Positions 53,070 to 63,468 of a stretch of DNA of 64,000 nucleotides are shown here, one piece after another; the first letter of the stretch is position 1; each line of letters begins with the position of its first letter. A program made the position numbers and the translations under genes. The DNA lies in assembly GCF_000334455.1 (NCBI RefSeq), contig NZ_BANX01000019.1, forward strand, positions 62,001 through 126,000, read 5' to 3'. Origin of the DNA: Gordonia soli NBRC 108243. Lineage in GTDB: Bacteria > Actinomycetota > Actinomycetes > Mycobacteriales > Mycobacteriaceae. A model generated the notes under the pieces. It did no database searches, had not been told where the DNA came from, and was given only the letters and a program-made list of their open reading frames with translations.

Positions 53070-55172
53070 GTGCCCGTGACGGCACCGGCGTCGGTGCTGT
53101 CGCCGACCGCCGACGAGGACACGGCATTCGAGCAGTTCACCGACTGGTGGGAAGAGCGCGGCATCGCCCTCTACCCGCATCAGGAGGAAGCGCTGCTCGA
53201 ACTCGTCTCCGGCGACAACGTCATCCTCGCGACGCCGACCGGCTCGGGGAAGTCGCTGGTCGCTGCAGGAGCGATCCACTTCGCCCGCGGTCGGGGACGC
53301 CGCGCGTATTACACCGCACCGATCAAGGCCCTCGTCAGCGAGAAGTTCTTCGATCTGTGCGGGATCTTCGGCGCCGAGAACGTCGGCCTGCTGACCGGCG
53401 ACGCGGCCGTCAACACCGACGCACCGATCGTGTGTGCCACAGCGGAGATCGTCGCCAATCTGGCTCTGCGGGACGGCGCGGACAGCGACATCGGCACCCT
53501 GATCGCCGACGAGTTCCACTATTACGGTGAGTCCGATCGCGGGTGGGCGTGGCAAGTGCCGTTGGTCGAGTTACCGCACACCCAGTTCTTGCTGATGTCG
53601 GCGACGCTCGGCGACGTCTCGTTCTTCGTCGACGACCTGACCCGCCGCACCGGACACCGCACCACCGCCATCACCGGCACCGCCCGCCCGGTCCCGCTGG
53701 AACACACCTATGCGATCACCCCGATCCACGAGACGATCGAGCAGCTCATCGATCGCGGCCGTGCCCCGATCTACGTCGTCCACTTCACCCAGGCAGCGGC
53801 CGTGGAGCGTGCGCAGGCATTGCTCAGCGCACGCATCTGCGACAAGACCGAGAAGGCAACCATCGCCGAGGCGATCGGCGACTTCCGGTTCGCGACCGGA
53901 TTCGGTTCCACACTCTCGAAGCTGTTGCGGGCCGGGATCGGTGTCCACCATGCCGGGATGCTCCCCCGCTACCGACGGCTCGTCGAGCGACTCGCCCAGC
54001 AGGGCCTGCTCAAGGTGGTCGCAGGCACCGACACCCTGGGGGTGGGGATCAACGTCCCGATCCGCACCGTGCTCTTCGCCGGTTTGAGCAAGTACGACGG
54101 TGTGCGTGTGCGCCGGCTCCGTGCCCGTGAGTTCCATCAGATCGCGGGACGTGCGGGCCGAGCCGGATTCGACAGCATCGGCTACGTCGTCGCCCAGGCA
54201 CCCGAACACGACGTCGAGAACGCGCGCGCGGTCGCCAAGGCCGGTGACGACCCGAAGAAATTGCGAAAGTTGGTGCGCAAGAAGCCGCCCGAGGGGTTCG
54301 TGTCCTGGGGTGAGCAGACCTTCCACCAACTCGTCGACGCACCGGACGAGCAGCTCCGGTCGCACTTCCGGATGACCACCGCGATGTTGATGGAGGTACT
54401 CGACCGTCCCGGTGACTGTTTCGCCGCCGTTCGACATCTCCTGGAGGACAACCACGAACCCCGTTCGCGGCAGGTGCGCCAGATCCTGCACACCATCGCG
54501 CTGTACCGCGGTCTCCGCGACGCCGGCATCGTCATCCAGCTCGACGAGCCCGACGACACGGGCCGCAACATCGCACTGAGCGTCGACATGCCGGAGAACT
54601 TCGCGCTGACGAATCCGCTCTCGGAGTTCGCGCTCGCGGCGTTCGAACTCCTCGATCCCGACTACGCCACGTATGCACTCGACGTGGTGTCGGTCCTGGA
54701 GTCCACCCTCGAGGACCCGCGCCCCGTCCTGTTCGCCCAGCGCAGCGCCGCCCGCGACGCCGCGATCGCCGAGATGAAGGCCGACGGGATCGAATACGAG
54801 GAACGGATGGAGCGGCTCGAGGAGATCACCTGGCCGCGTCCGCTGCTGGACGAGATCGAGTTCGCCTTCGAGGTCTATCGGCGCGGTCACCCCTGGGTCG
54901 GCGGTCACCCGCCGAAGCCGAAGTCGGTGCTCCGCGAGATGCTGGAACGGTCGATGACGTTCACCGAACTGGTGTCGACCTACAAGATCGCCCGCAGCGA
55001 GGGCGTGGTGCTACGTTATCTGTCCGATTGCTATCGCGTTCTCCGACAAGGTCTTCCGACGACACTGATGACCGATGAGGTGATCGCGATCACCGAGCGG
55101 GTCGGCGCGATGGTCCGCGAGGTCGACTCCAGCCTCCTCGACGAGTGGGAAGCTCTCACCGAGGTCTCCTGA
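53070..55172 (+). CDS. DEAD/DEAH-box helicase of the DUF3516 family, apparently C-terminally truncated
   Basis: 700 residues from a GTG 35 bp after the PAC2 stop. 'LYPHQEEALLELVSGDNVILATPTGSGKS' (I), 'YYTAPIKALVSEKFFDL', 'LIADEFHYYGE' (II, DEFH), 'LLMSATLGD' (III), 'VVAGTDTLGVGINVPIRTVLFAG' (V) and 'FHQIAGRAGRAGFD' (VI) mark a Ski2-like helicase core, and the DUF3516 region follows to 'REVDSSLLDEWEALTEVS'. Relatives, from memory, run on for about 130 residues (~830 total); here a stop follows at once and oxyR ends 12 bp away on the other strand. Confidence 0.88.
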   Translation: MPVTAPASVLSPTADEDTAFEQFTDWWEERGIALYPHQEEALLELVSGDNVILATPTGSGKSLVAAGAIHFARGRGRRAYYTAPIKALVSEKFFDLCGIFGAENVGLLTGDAAVNTDAPIVCATAEIVANLALRDGADSDIGTLIADEFHYYGESDRGWAWQVPLVELPHTQFLLMSATLGDVSFFVDDLTRRTGHRTTAITGTARPVPLEHTYAITPIHETIEQLIDRGRAPIYVVHFTQAAAVERAQALLSARICDKTEKATIAEAIGDFRFATGFGSTLSKLLRAGIGVHHAGMLPRYRRLVERLAQQGLLKVVAGTDTLGVGINVPIRTVLFAGLSKYDGVRVRRLRAREFHQIAGRAGRAGFDSIGYVVAQAPEHDVENARAVAKAGDDPKKLRKLVRKKPPEGFVSWGEQTFHQLVDAPDEQLRSHFRMTTAMLMEVLDRPGDCFAAVRHLLEDNHEPRSRQVRQILHTIALYRGLRDAGIVIQLDEPDDTGRNIALSVDMPENFALTNPLSEFALAAFELLDPDYATYALDVVSVLESTLEDPRPVLFAQRSAARDAAIAEMKADGIEYEERMERLEEITWPRPLLDEIEFAFEVYRRGHPWVGGHPPKPKSVLREMLERSMTFTELVSTYKIARSEGVVLRYLSDCYRVLRQGLPTTLMTDEVIAITERVGAMVREVDSSLLDEWEALTEVS

Positions 55173-55183
55173 CGGCAGTCCGG

Positions 55184-56122
55184 TCAGACGCTCTCGCGGC
55201 GCACCGCACCGGTCGCCTCGACCACATCCGTCAGAATCTCTGCGATCTGCCGGTAGGCATCCTGACGACCTGCCGACGCCCGATGCACGAGACCGATGTG
55301 CCGACCGGGCCGCGGCTGCCGGAAGTTCGCCACCCCGAGATCTCCTCCCGCGGTCTCCACCCCGACCGCAGTCCGCGGGATGAGGGTGACACCGAGCCCG
55401 CCCTCCACACACTGCACCGCCGTGGCCAAGGACGCTGCGCGGGTGTGCCCGATGTCGGGGCGGACCCCGGCGAGCCGGCAGACCTCCAGCGCCTGGTCGC
55501 GCAGGCAGTGCCCCTCGTCGAGCAGTAGGAGCGGGAGGTCGGCGAGCGATGCCGGGTCGACCCGACTCCGGCCGCTGAGCGGGTGGTCGCCGGGCAGCGC
55601 CAGCACGAAATCCTCGGCGTACATCGGGATGTCGACCATGCCGGGCATCTCCGAGGGCAGCGCGATGACGGCGACGTCGAGAGTGCCGTCGCGCAAGTGG
55701 TCGAGCAGTCGCGATGTCTGGTCCTCCACCACACGCAGGGTCAGTTCCGGCAGTCGATCGGCCAGGCCGCGGAGCACCGTCGGCAAGATGTAGGGCGCAA
55801 CCGTCGGGATCATGCCCAATCGGATGGTGCCGGTCAGCGGATCGCCACCCTGCGACGCCGCCGCGACCAGCTCATCTACCGCGTCGAGCACCGCGATCGC
55901 GCGCGGCAGCAACGCCTCTCCCTCGGGGGTGACGAAGACCCGTCGGGTGGTGCGCTCCACGAGCCGCGTCCCCAACCCGGCTTCGAGAGCAGACAACGCC
56001 TGGGACAGCGACGGCTGACTCACACCGAGATCGCTTGCAGCCGCACCGAAGTGACGTTTGCGCGCGAGAGAGACGAATGCACGGAGGCCCGCTACCGACG
56101 GCTGATAACTTCTATCGGGCAT
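55184..56122 (-). CDS. oxyR: Hydrogen-peroxide-inducible activator OxyR (LysR family)
   Basis: 312 residues from the ATG at 56122 ('[20 protein letters not shown]'); an ATG eight codons upstream is possible but the chosen start matches other OxyR N-termini. The helix-turn-helix covers about residues 10-65 ('[21 protein letters not shown]'); the redox Cys pair is Cys206 and Cys215 in '[12 protein letters not shown]'. Peroxide oxidation turns it into an activator of ahpC. The gene is intact, unlike the degraded oxyR of M. tuberculosis, and divergent from ahpC. Confidence 0.95.
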   Translation of the reverse strand: MPDRSYQPSVAGLRAFVSLARKRHFGAAASDLGVSQPSLSQALSALEAGLGTRLVERTTRRVFVTPEGEALLPRAIAVLDAVDELVAAASQGGDPLTGTIRLGMIPTVAPYILPTVLRGLADRLPELTLRVVEDQTSRLLDHLRDGTLDVAVIALPSEMPGMVDIPMYAEDFVLALPGDHPLSGRSRVDPASLADLPLLLLDEGHCLRDQALEVCRLAGVRPDIGHTRAASLATAVQCVEGGLGVTLIPRTAVGVETAGGDLGVANFRQPRPGRHIGLVHRASAGRQDAYRQIAEILTDVVEATGAVRRESV

Positions 56123-56129
56123 GCCTATG
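56113..56129. promoter_or_regulatory. Possible OxyR operator overlapping the oxyR start codon
   Basis: An 8-bp palindrome GGCATGCC sits inside a LysR-type T-N11-A frame (T at 56115, A at 56127) and overlaps the oxyR ATG (56122-56120). Binding here would autorepress oxyR; the ahpC start is 123 bp away. Suggested by position only. Confidence 0.35.
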
Positions 56130-56251
56130 AGTGTAGTGCTAATCATCACGTTTCGCTCTTGCTGATTCTCCGGCACCATTGAGGACATCGCGCGACTTGG
56201 ACGGTTCCGCGCGAGACCCTCACATCCAGAACTCAAGGAGCGACACCACTC

Positions 56252-56839
56252 ATGGCTCTGCTGACCATCGGCGACCAGTTCCCCGCATACAACCTGACCA
56301 GCGTCATCGGCGGCGATCTCTCGAAGGTCGACGCCCAGCAGCCCGACGACTACTTCACCCAGGTCTCCAGCGACGACCACCCGGGCAAGTGGCGGATCGT
56401 GTTCTTCTGGCCCAAGGACTTCACCTTCGTGTGCCCCACCGAGATCGCCGCGTTCGGAAAGCTCAACGACGAGTTCGCCGATCGTGACGCGCAGGTGCTC
56501 GGCGCCTCGGTGGACAACGAGTTCGTCCACTTCCAGTGGCGCGCACAGCACGAGGACCTCAAGACCCTCCCCTTCCCGATCCTGAGCGACCTCAAGCGCG
56601 AACTGGCCGCCGCCGCCGGCGTTCTCAACGCCGACGGTGTCGCCGACCGCGCCACCTTCATCGTCGACCCGAACAATGAGATCCAGTTCGTCTCCGTCAC
56701 CGCGGGGTCGGTCGGCCGCAACGTCGACGAGGTCCTGCGTGTCCTCGACGCCCTGCAGTCCGACGAGCTGTGCGCGTGCAACTGGCGCAAGGGCGACCCC
56801 ACCATCGACGCCGGCGAGCTGCTGACCGCGAGCGTCTGA
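56252..56839 (+). CDS. ahpC: Alkyl hydroperoxide reductase peroxiredoxin AhpC
   Basis: 195 residues with AAGGAG upstream of the ATG. The peroxidatic Cys is Cys61 in '[10 protein letters not shown]', and the C-terminal 'CACNWRKGD' holds Cys174 and Cys176, the same three-Cys layout and numbering as mycobacterial AhpC. Reduces peroxides and peroxynitrite, using AhpD encoded 11 bp downstream as the reductant. Confidence 0.97.
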   Translation: MALLTIGDQFPAYNLTSVIGGDLSKVDAQQPDDYFTQVSSDDHPGKWRIVFFWPKDFTFVCPTEIAAFGKLNDEFADRDAQVLGASVDNEFVHFQWRAQHEDLKTLPFPILSDLKRELAAAAGVLNADGVADRATFIVDPNNEIQFVSVTAGSVGRNVDEVLRVLDALQSDELCACNWRKGDPTIDAGELLTASV

Positions 56840-56850
56840 GAGGAGACCTG

Positions 56851-57384
56851 ATGAGCATCGACAACCTGAAAGACGCACTCCCCGAATACGCCAAGGACCT
56901 CAAGCTGAACCTGGGCTCGATCAGCCGCACCACCGCGCTCACCGAGGAGCAGCTCTGGGGCACCCTGCTGTCCACCGCAGCCGCCACCCGCAATGCCAAG
57001 GTGCTCAGCGAGATCGCCGACGAGGCCGCCGACATCTTGTCGGCGGAGGCCTACAACGCCGCGCTCGGGGCGACGTCGATCATGGGCATGAACAACGTGT
57101 TCTACCGCGGTCGTGGATTCCTCGGCGGCAAGTACGACGACCTGCGTCCGGGCCTGCGGATGAACATCATCGGCAACCCCGGTGTCGACAAGGCCCTGTT
57201 CGAGTTGTGGTCGTTCGCGGTCTCGTCGGTCAACGGCTGTGAGCACTGCGTCGGCGCACACGAGAACACCCTCCGCGAGGCGGGCATCGACCGCGAGGCC
57301 ATCTTCGAGGCCCTCAAGGTCGCATCGATCGTCGCCGGTGTCGCACAGGCGATCGCCACCACCGAGGTGCTCACCACGGCCTGA
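56851..57384 (+). CDS. ahpD: Alkyl hydroperoxidase AhpD
   Basis: 177 residues from the ATG at 56851 with GAGGAG upstream. '[10 protein letters not shown]' carries Cys130, Cys133 and His137, and Glu118 and His132 complete the proton relay seen in mycobacterial AhpD. The disulfide-dithiol adaptor passes electrons from dihydrolipoamide (Lpd/SucB) to AhpC. Confidence 0.97.
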   Translation: MSIDNLKDALPEYAKDLKLNLGSISRTTALTEEQLWGTLLSTAAATRNAKVLSEIADEAADILSAEAYNAALGATSIMGMNNVFYRGRGFLGGKYDDLRPGLRMNIIGNPGVDKALFELWSFAVSSVNGCEHCVGAHENTLREAGIDREAIFEALKVASIVAGVAQAIATTEVLTTA

Positions 57385-57434
57385 TGCGATCGGGTGACGA
57401 GCACATCGTCGGCTGATCAGCCGGTCAACTCAGC

Positions 57435-57477
57435 ATTCCGCCCCGCCGGCCCGATTCGGGACCGCGCGGGGCGGAAT
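57435..57477. terminator. Terminator after ahpD
   Basis: Perfect 12-bp stem ATTCCGCCCCGC (57435-57446) / GCGGGGCGGAAT (57466-57477) with an inner CCCG/CGGG pair in the loop, 50 nt after the ahpD stop. The symmetric arms may also stop transcription from the right. Confidence 0.75.
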
Positions 57478-57480
57478 CGT

Positions 57481-57522
57481 CTGTGTCGGCACGCCTGTGT
57501 CGGCACGTCTGTGTCGGCACGT
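57481..57522. repeat. 3 x 14-bp tandem repeat after the ahpD terminator
   Basis: CTGTGTCGGCACG(C/T) is repeated at 57481-57494, 57495-57508 and 57509-57522, between the terminator and the end of the aminotransferase gene. No coding or regulatory role is visible. Confidence 0.7.
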
Positions 57523-57606
57523 CTGGGCCGGGGCCGTGGGTGCCGGACCCGTGGGCGCCGGCGTCGTCCCTGATGCGCCACTGCCGAACAGCGGCGGCGC
57601 ACGGTG

Positions 57607-58836
57607 TCAGGACAATGCGGCGCGATATCGGTCGGCGAGCTCGTGGACCTGGTCGGTCGTCATCACGAAGGCGGGCGAGATCTGCAGTGCCCCCTGCCCG
57701 GCGGCGCGTCCGCTGACACCGTGTTGCCGCAGCCGACCGACCGTCGGGATCGCGTCGGCAGGGTCGGCGAGCTGCACCGCGGTGACCGCGCCGAGTCCGG
57801 TGCGGACCTCGGCGACGGAGTCGAGATCGGCGAGCGGCGCGAACGCCTCGGCCAGGTCTGTCTCGAGTCGGGCAGCCTCGGCCAGCAAGCCTTCCCGCTC
57901 GATGATGTCGAGGTTGGCCATCGCCGCCGCCGCTGCGCCGGCATGACCGCCGTAGGTGTACCCGTGCCGCCACCACACACCACCCGCGAAGAACGGCTCG
58001 GCGACCCGGGGTGCGATGAAGACCGCTCCCATCGGCACGTAGCCGGATGTCAGCCCCTTTGCGGTGGTCACGATGTCGGGCTCGAGATCGAATCGAGAGG
58101 ACGCGAACCACGAATCACCGCCGATGCGCCCGAAGCCGGTGACGACCTCGTCGACGACGAACAGCACGTCGTGATCCCGGCAGATCTCGCGGACCTCGCG
58201 CAGGTAGCCCTCGGGCGGCAGATAGACCCCGCCCGCGCCGATGATCGGCTCCACGAAGAATGCGGCGACACGATCGGCTCCGACCCGCTCGATGAGTCCG
58301 AGGAGGCTCTTGGCGCTGTCCCACTCCACCGTCTCGGCGTCGGGGACGAACTCTCCGTACCCCTCCCGGTTGACCGGGATACCGGCCAGCGCGGTGCCCG
58401 CGACGTGCATGCCGTGATACGCCTTGCTACGTCCGACGACGATCGTCTTCTCCGGTCGACCCTGCTCGTGCCAGTACCGACGAGCCAGTTTGACCGCCGT
58501 GTCGATGGAGTCGCTGCCGCCGGAGGTGAAGAAGATCTTGCTGCCGGGCACAGGGGCGATCTCACCGAGCCGGTCCGCGAGGCGCGCGGTGATGTCGGAG
58601 GTGATGTCCCCGAACCCCGAATAGTGCGCGAGGGTCGACAACTGATCGGCGACGGCCTGGGCCACCTCGGTACGTCCGTGCCCGATGTTGGTGAACCAGA
58701 GTCCGGCGGTCGCGTCGAGGTATTCGGTCCCCTCCGCGTCCCAGATCTTCGCGCCCTCTCCGCGGCTGACCACGAAAGCGCCCTTGCTGCTGACCGAACC
58801 CATGTCGGCGAAGCCGTGCCACAACGAACCCGTCAT
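57607..58836 (-). CDS. PLP-dependent class III aminotransferase
   Basis: 409 residues from the ATG at 58836 ('MTGSLWHGFADMGSVSSKGAFVVSRGEGAKIWDAEG'). 'FFTSGGSDSIDTAVKLARRYW' binds the PLP phosphate, 'SKAYHGMHVAGTALAGIP' stacks on the ring, 'VVDEVVTGFGRIG' holds the Asp to the pyridine N, and 'TTAKGLTSGYVPMGAV' the Schiff-base Lys. Resembles omega-amino-acid:pyruvate (beta-alanine, GABA, putrescine-type) transaminases. Neighbours give no clue to the substrate; divergent from hrpA. Confidence 0.88.
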   Translation of the reverse strand: MTGSLWHGFADMGSVSSKGAFVVSRGEGAKIWDAEGTEYLDATAGLWFTNIGHGRTEVAQAVADQLSTLAHYSGFGDITSDITARLADRLGEIAPVPGSKIFFTSGGSDSIDTAVKLARRYWHEQGRPEKTIVVGRSKAYHGMHVAGTALAGIPVNREGYGEFVPDAETVEWDSAKSLLGLIERVGADRVAAFFVEPIIGAGGVYLPPEGYLREVREICRDHDVLFVVDEVVTGFGRIGGDSWFASSRFDLEPDIVTTAKGLTSGYVPMGAVFIAPRVAEPFFAGGVWWRHGYTYGGHAGAAAAAMANLDIIEREGLLAEAARLETDLAEAFAPLADLDSVAEVRTGLGAVTAVQLADPADAIPTVGRLRQHGVSGRAAGQGALQISPAFVMTTDQVHELADRYRAALS

Positions 58837-58913
58837 GACGACGATTCTGCCGGTGCCCGTCGGTCGGTGCCGCACGGGGGCCACCTCGCGCCGCCCCATA
58901 TCCTGGAAGGACC

Positions 58914-61900
58914 ATGTCCGCACCTTCCACCGAGACCATCCGCGAACTCCGCGCCGCCCTCGACGACGTCAGCGTCATGGACGCGCACCGGCTACGTCGA
59001 CGGCTCGACGAACTCGGCAGTGGGCGTTCTCGTCGCGGGAAGAAGCGCAGCTCAACCGCCGGTGGCGGCCAGGACAGAGGTCGGGACGACCTCGAGGCCG
59101 CACTGGCGCGAATGGAAACCGACATCACCGAAGCCCGCCGACGCGTCGACCGTCGGCGGGCTTCGGTACCGGTACTGACTTTCCCCGAGGACCTGCCCGT
59201 CTCGGCAGCGCGCGACGAGATCGCGGCCGCCATCGCCGACCATCAGGTCGTGGTGATCGCCGGCGAGACCGGTTCCGGCAAGACCACCCAGCTACCCAAG
59301 ATCTGCCTCGAACTGGGCCGCGGGATCCGAGGCGCGATCGGACACACCCAACCGCGACGGATCGCGGCGAGTTCGGTCGCGCGACGCATCGCCGACGAGA
59401 CCGGAACCGAGATCGGTGACGCCATCGGGTTCTCCGTCCGGTTCACCGACCGCGCAGGAGCCGACACCCTGGTCAAGGTGATGACCGACGGCATCCTGCT
59501 GCGCGAGATCACCAGCGATCCGCTGCTGCGCCGCTATGACACCCTCATCATCGACGAAGCCCACGAGCGCAGCCTCAACATCGACTTCATCCTCGGCTAT
59601 CTCAGGCAGTTGCTCCCGAAGCGGCCCGATCTCAAGGTGATCGTCACGTCGGCGACCATCGAACCCGACCGGTTCGCCCGACATTTCAGCTCAGCGGACT
59701 CGTCGGTCCCCATCCTCGAGGTGTCCGGCCGGACGTACCCGGTCGAGGTGCGCTACCGACCACTCGTCGCGCCCTCCGACGACACCGAGCACACTGATCT
59801 CGACCAGATCCAGGGCATCGACGCCGCCATCACCGAGCTGTGGGCACACGACCGCGGCGACATCCTGGTGTTCTTGCCCACCGAACGCGACATCCGCGAG
59901 ACTGCGGATGCACTGCAGCGCCGCACGTCGACCGGTGCCGAGATCGTGCCGCTGTATGCGCGGCTGTCCGTCGCCGACCAGCAGCGGGTGTTCGCGCCGT
60001 CGGACGGTCGGCGCATCGTGTTGGCCACCAACGTGGCCGAGACGTCGCTGACGGTGCCCGGCATCCGCTACGTCATCGACACCGGCACCGCCCGTATCTC
60101 CCGGTACTCGACGCGCACCAAAGTGACCCGGCTGCCCGTCGAACCGGTCAGTCAGGCGAGTGCACGTCAGCGCGCCGGCCGCTGCGGCCGCGTCGCACCC
60201 GGTATCTGCATCCGCCTCTACGGCGAGGACGACTTCGACGCCCGGCCCGGATTCACCGATCCCGAGATCCTCCGCACCAATCTCGCCGCGGTGATCCTGC
60301 AGATGGCCTCGCTACGCCTCGGCGACATCGCCGAGTTCCCGTTCGTGCAGCCGCCCGACGACCGTGCCATCCGGGACGGCATGGGAGTACTGACCGAACT
60401 CGGTGCGATCACCGCGACGCCCGCACGCGACGGATCACCGGTGCTGACCCCGGTCGGGCGCACCATGGCACGCCTGCCCGTGGATCCGCGACTCGCTCGG
60501 ATGCTCACCGCCGCGCACGAATCCGGCTGCCTCGATCACCTGTTGGTCATCGCGGCCGCGCTCTCGGTCCCCGACGTCCGGGAGCGGCCGAGCGAACATC
60601 GGGAAGCTGCCGACGCCGCCCATCGGCGATTCGCGGTACCCGGTTCCGAGTTCCTCGGCCACCTCGCCCTGTGGGAGTACCTGAACGAACAGCGACAGCA
60701 ATTGTCGGGCAACCAGTTCCGGCGCCAATGTGGCCGAGAGTTCCTGCACTACCTGCGTATTCGCGAGTGGCAGGATCTGCACCGTCAGCTCCGTCGCGTC
60801 GTCGCCGACCTCGACTGGTCGACGACCCCGACCGAGCGCGACCCGGACGCGATCCACCGGGCGATCCTCTCCGGACTGCTCGGCAACATCGCCGCTCGGC
60901 GTACCGACTCGCGCGAGTTCACCGGAGCGCGCAACACCACCGTCGTGGTCTTCCCTGGCTCCCCCCTGGCGAAGAAGCCACCGCCGTTCATCATGGCCGC
61001 GGAGCTCATCGAGACCTCGCGCTTGTTCGCGCACACCGTCGCGGGCATCGATCCGCTCTGGGCCGAGAAACTCGCCGGCGACCTCGTCAAACGGACCTAC
61101 AGCGAACCGCACTGGTCGTCCAAGCGCGGTGCGGCGATGGCCTATGAACGGGTCACCCTCTACGGCGTCACCCTCGTGGCGAAGCGACGGATCACCTACG
61201 GTTCCATCGATCCGGAGACCTCGCGTGAACTGTTCATCCGCCACGCACTGGTGGAGGGCGACTGGACCACTTCGCATGCCTTCTTCGCGCGTAACCGGGA
61301 CCTGCTCGACGAGGCACAGGACGTCGAACACCGTGCGCGCCGCCGCGATCTCACGATCAGCGAGGATCAGCTGTACGCGTTCTACGACGAGCGAGTCGGT
61401 GCCGAGGTGGTGTCGGCCCGACATTTCGACAGCTGGTGGAAGAAGGCCCGTCGGGAGCGACCAGACCTGCTCGACCTGCGCCGAGAGGACGTCCAGGCCG
61501 ATGCCCCGGTGGCCGACACCGATTTCCCCGGCGCGTGGCGACAGGGCGAGACGACCGTGGACCTGGTGTACCGATTCGAGCCGGGTGCATCGGACGACGG
61601 CGTGTCCGTGCTCATCCCGGAACCGCTGCTGCCGCATGTGCGCACCGCGGGCTTCGACTGGTCGGTTCCGGGCCTACGGTCCGAGTTGGCGACCGAGCTG
61701 ATCCGTACCCTGCCGAAGTCGATACGCAAGTCGCTGGCTCCCGCACAGCGGTTCGCCGACCTCGCACTCTCCCGGCTGAAGCCGCGTTCCGAGCCACTGG
61801 TCAGCGGACTCGCGCGAGAGCTGTCGGCCATCACCGGGATGACGATCACTCCCGACGACTTCTCGATCGCGCGCGTTCCCGACCACTTGCGGATGAACTT

Positions 61901-62885
61901 CGCGGTCGTCGACAGAAGCGGAGACGTCGTCTCCCGCAGCAAGTCACTGCGTGACCTGCAGAAGGCGGCCGGATCGGGTACTGCGCCACGGTCGCGACCT
62001 GTGCATCGCTCCTGGACCGACGACGGCATCGGCACTCTCGCGGAGTCGGTGACCCAGACCGTGTCCGGTCAACAGCTCACGCGCTTCCCCGCGCTGGAGC
62101 CGACCCGCGGTGCCGACGGCACGATCACCGGCGTCTCCCCCGTCCTGGCCTCGACGGCCGAGCACCGCGATCGGCTCGTCGCCGATGCAGTCGTGGCGCT
62201 TCTCGATCTCGGGCTGCCGCTCCTGGGCAAGAAGATCGTCGCGACGCTCGATCCGGCGAGCCAGATCGCGTTCAGCCAGAGCCCCTATGCCGACGCCGAG
62301 CGGCTCACCGCGGACTGCACGCGTCGAGCGGTACGGGACCTGTTGCCGTCGACCCGAGCAGCGTCGATCCGGACACCTCAGCAGTTCACCGCGCTCGTCG
62401 ATGCGCTACGGCCTGAGGTAGCCACGGCAGCTCCCGACTACTTCGTCGCCGCAGTCGACGTACTGCGCCGTCTGGCACCTCTGCGCGCGGAAATCGATCG
62501 ACACGCCGGCAGCGCCGCGGCCGACGACGTCGCCGAACAACTCGATCACCTGGTGTTCGACGGGTTCGTGCTCGCGACGCCCTATCGCCAGTTGACCGAG
62601 GTACCACGGTATCTGGAGGCGGCTGAGTCGCGATTGGAGCAACTGCCCGGATCCGCAGCGCGCGATCGTGACGGACTCGCAGCGGTCGACCGTGTCATCG
62701 CGCGCTGGGCACAGCGCATGGAGCAGCTACCCGAGTCGCGTCGCGATCAGTTCAACGAGCGCGCGCACTGGATGGTCGAGGAGTTGCGGGTCGGTCTGTT
62801 CGCGCAGCGACTCCGCACCGCATACCCGGTGTCGGAGAAGCGCGCCTTACGAGCCCTGGACCGAGGTCTCGACGGGCCTGTCTGA
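58914..62885 (+). CDS. hrpA: ATP-dependent RNA helicase HrpA (DEAH/RHA)
   Basis: 1323 residues. '[18 protein letters not shown]' (motif I, near residue 118), '[16 protein letters not shown]' (II, DEAH), 'VTSATIEPD' (III), '[22 protein letters not shown]' (V) and '[12 protein letters not shown]' (VI) are followed by winged-helix, HA2/ratchet, OB-fold and the long DUF3418 C-terminal region typical of bacterial HrpA. Handles structured RNA and stalled or collided ribosomes. A perfect 16-bp hairpin lies inside the gene near codons 72-85. The 3' end overlaps the nrdR end by 39 nt. Confidence 0.97.
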   Translation: MSAPSTETIRELRAALDDVSVMDAHRLRRRLDELGSGRSRRGKKRSSTAGGGQDRGRDDLEAALARMETDITEARRRVDRRRASVPVLTFPEDLPVSAARDEIAAAIADHQVVVIAGETGSGKTTQLPKICLELGRGIRGAIGHTQPRRIAASSVARRIADETGTEIGDAIGFSVRFTDRAGADTLVKVMTDGILLREITSDPLLRRYDTLIIDEAHERSLNIDFILGYLRQLLPKRPDLKVIVTSATIEPDRFARHFSSADSSVPILEVSGRTYPVEVRYRPLVAPSDDTEHTDLDQIQGIDAAITELWAHDRGDILVFLPTERDIRETADALQRRTSTGAEIVPLYARLSVADQQRVFAPSDGRRIVLATNVAETSLTVPGIRYVIDTGTARISRYSTRTKVTRLPVEPVSQASARQRAGRCGRVAPGICIRLYGEDDFDARPGFTDPEILRTNLAAVILQMASLRLGDIAEFPFVQPPDDRAIRDGMGVLTELGAITATPARDGSPVLTPVGRTMARLPVDPRLARMLTAAHESGCLDHLLVIAAALSVPDVRERPSEHREAADAAHRRFAVPGSEFLGHLALWEYLNEQRQQLSGNQFRRQCGREFLHYLRIREWQDLHRQLRRVVADLDWSTTPTERDPDAIHRAILSGLLGNIAARRTDSREFTGARNTTVVVFPGSPLAKKPPPFIMAAELIETSRLFAHTVAGIDPLWAEKLAGDLVKRTYSEPHWSSKRGAAMAYERVTLYGVTLVAKRRITYGSIDPETSRELFIRHALVEGDWTTSHAFFARNRDLLDEAQDVEHRARRRDLTISEDQLYAFYDERVGAEVVSARHFDSWWKKARRERPDLLDLRREDVQADAPVADTDFPGAWRQGETTVDLVYRFEPGASDDGVSVLIPEPLLPHVRTAGFDWSVPGLRSELATELIRTLPKSIRKSLAPAQRFADLALSRLKPRSEPLVSGLARELSAITGMTITPDDFSIARVPDHLRMNFAVVDRSGDVVSRSKSLRDLQKAAGSGTAPRSRPVHRSWTDDGIGTLAESVTQTVSGQQLTRFPALEPTRGADGTITGVSPVLASTAEHRDRLVADAVVALLDLGLPLLGKKIVATLDPASQIAFSQSPYADAERLTADCTRRAVRDLLPSTRAASIRTPQQFTALVDALRPEVATAAPDYFVAAVDVLRRLAPLRAEIDRHAGSAAADDVAEQLDHLVFDGFVLATPYRQLTEVPRYLEAAESRLEQLPGSAARDRDGLAAVDRVIARWAQRMEQLPESRRDQFNERAHWMVEELRVGLFAQRLRTAYPVSEKRALRALDRGLDGPV
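59127..59167 (+). repeat. Perfect 16-bp inverted repeat inside hrpA
   Basis: ACCGAAGCCCGCCGAC (59127-59142) and its exact reverse complement (59152-59167) flank a 9-nt loop. It encodes residues ~72-85 of HrpA in a variable linker before the helicase core. Coding sequence rarely holds so long and GC-rich a perfect hairpin; it resembles a terminator or attenuator. Confidence 0.75.
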
Positions 62886-63365
62886 GGCGGCCGACTCATC
62901 GGTTGCCACCTCGGACCTGGGCGCGTCGCCCTGCAGATCGTCGATCTCGCGCTGAAAGTCCGCGAGCGAATCGAATGATCGATAGACCGACGCGAACCGC
63001 AGGTAGGCGACCTCATCCAGATCACGGAGCGGGCGCAGAATGGCCAACCCGACCTCATTGCTGGGGATCTCGGCCGAACCCGACGAGCGAACGGCATCCT
63101 CGACCTGCTGCGCCAACTGCGCGAGGGCATCTTCGGCGACCTGCCGTCCCTGGCAGGCCCGGCGAACACCGCGCATGACCTTCTCACGGCTGAACGGCTC
63201 GGTCACCCCGTTGCGCTTCACCACGGACAGGACAGCACTCTCGACGGTGGAGAACCGGCGCCCACAATCCGCGCACGAGCGGCGGCGGCGGATCGCCTGA
63301 CCCTCGTCGGCGACACGCGAGTCGATGACCTTGGTGTCTTCGTTCTTGCAAAACGGGCAGCGCAT
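62847..63365 (-). CDS. nrdR: Ribonucleotide reductase transcriptional repressor NrdR
   Basis: 172 residues from the ATG at 63365. The zinc ribbon uses Cys3, Cys6, Cys31 and Cys34 ('MRCPFC' and 'CADC'); the ATP-cone follows ('[42 protein letters not shown]'). Binds ATP/dATP and represses nrd operons. The C-terminal ~25 residues are a variable acidic tail encoded in the overlap with hrpA. Upstream, on the same strand, is the LysM gene, as in Rv2718c-Rv2719c. Confidence 0.97.
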   Translation of the reverse strand: MRCPFCKNEDTKVIDSRVADEGQAIRRRRSCADCGRRFSTVESAVLSVVKRNGVTEPFSREKVMRGVRRACQGRQVAEDALAQLAQQVEDAVRSSGSAEIPSNEVGLAILRPLRDLDEVAYLRFASVYRSFDSLADFQREIDDLQGDAPRSEVATDESAASDRPVETSVQGS

Positions 63366-63468
63366 GTAGTCCTCACGCACATCGCGGGACACTCCAGAGC
63401 ACCTGATGGTCCGCGCTCCGGGTCGAATCTCGACTGGACCCTGTGACATCGAGGATACCGCCCGCGGT

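Noticed and set aside
57481..57522. Tandem 14-bp units considered as a CRISPR remnant
   Set aside because: Units are contiguous with no spacers and too short; no cas genes nearby.
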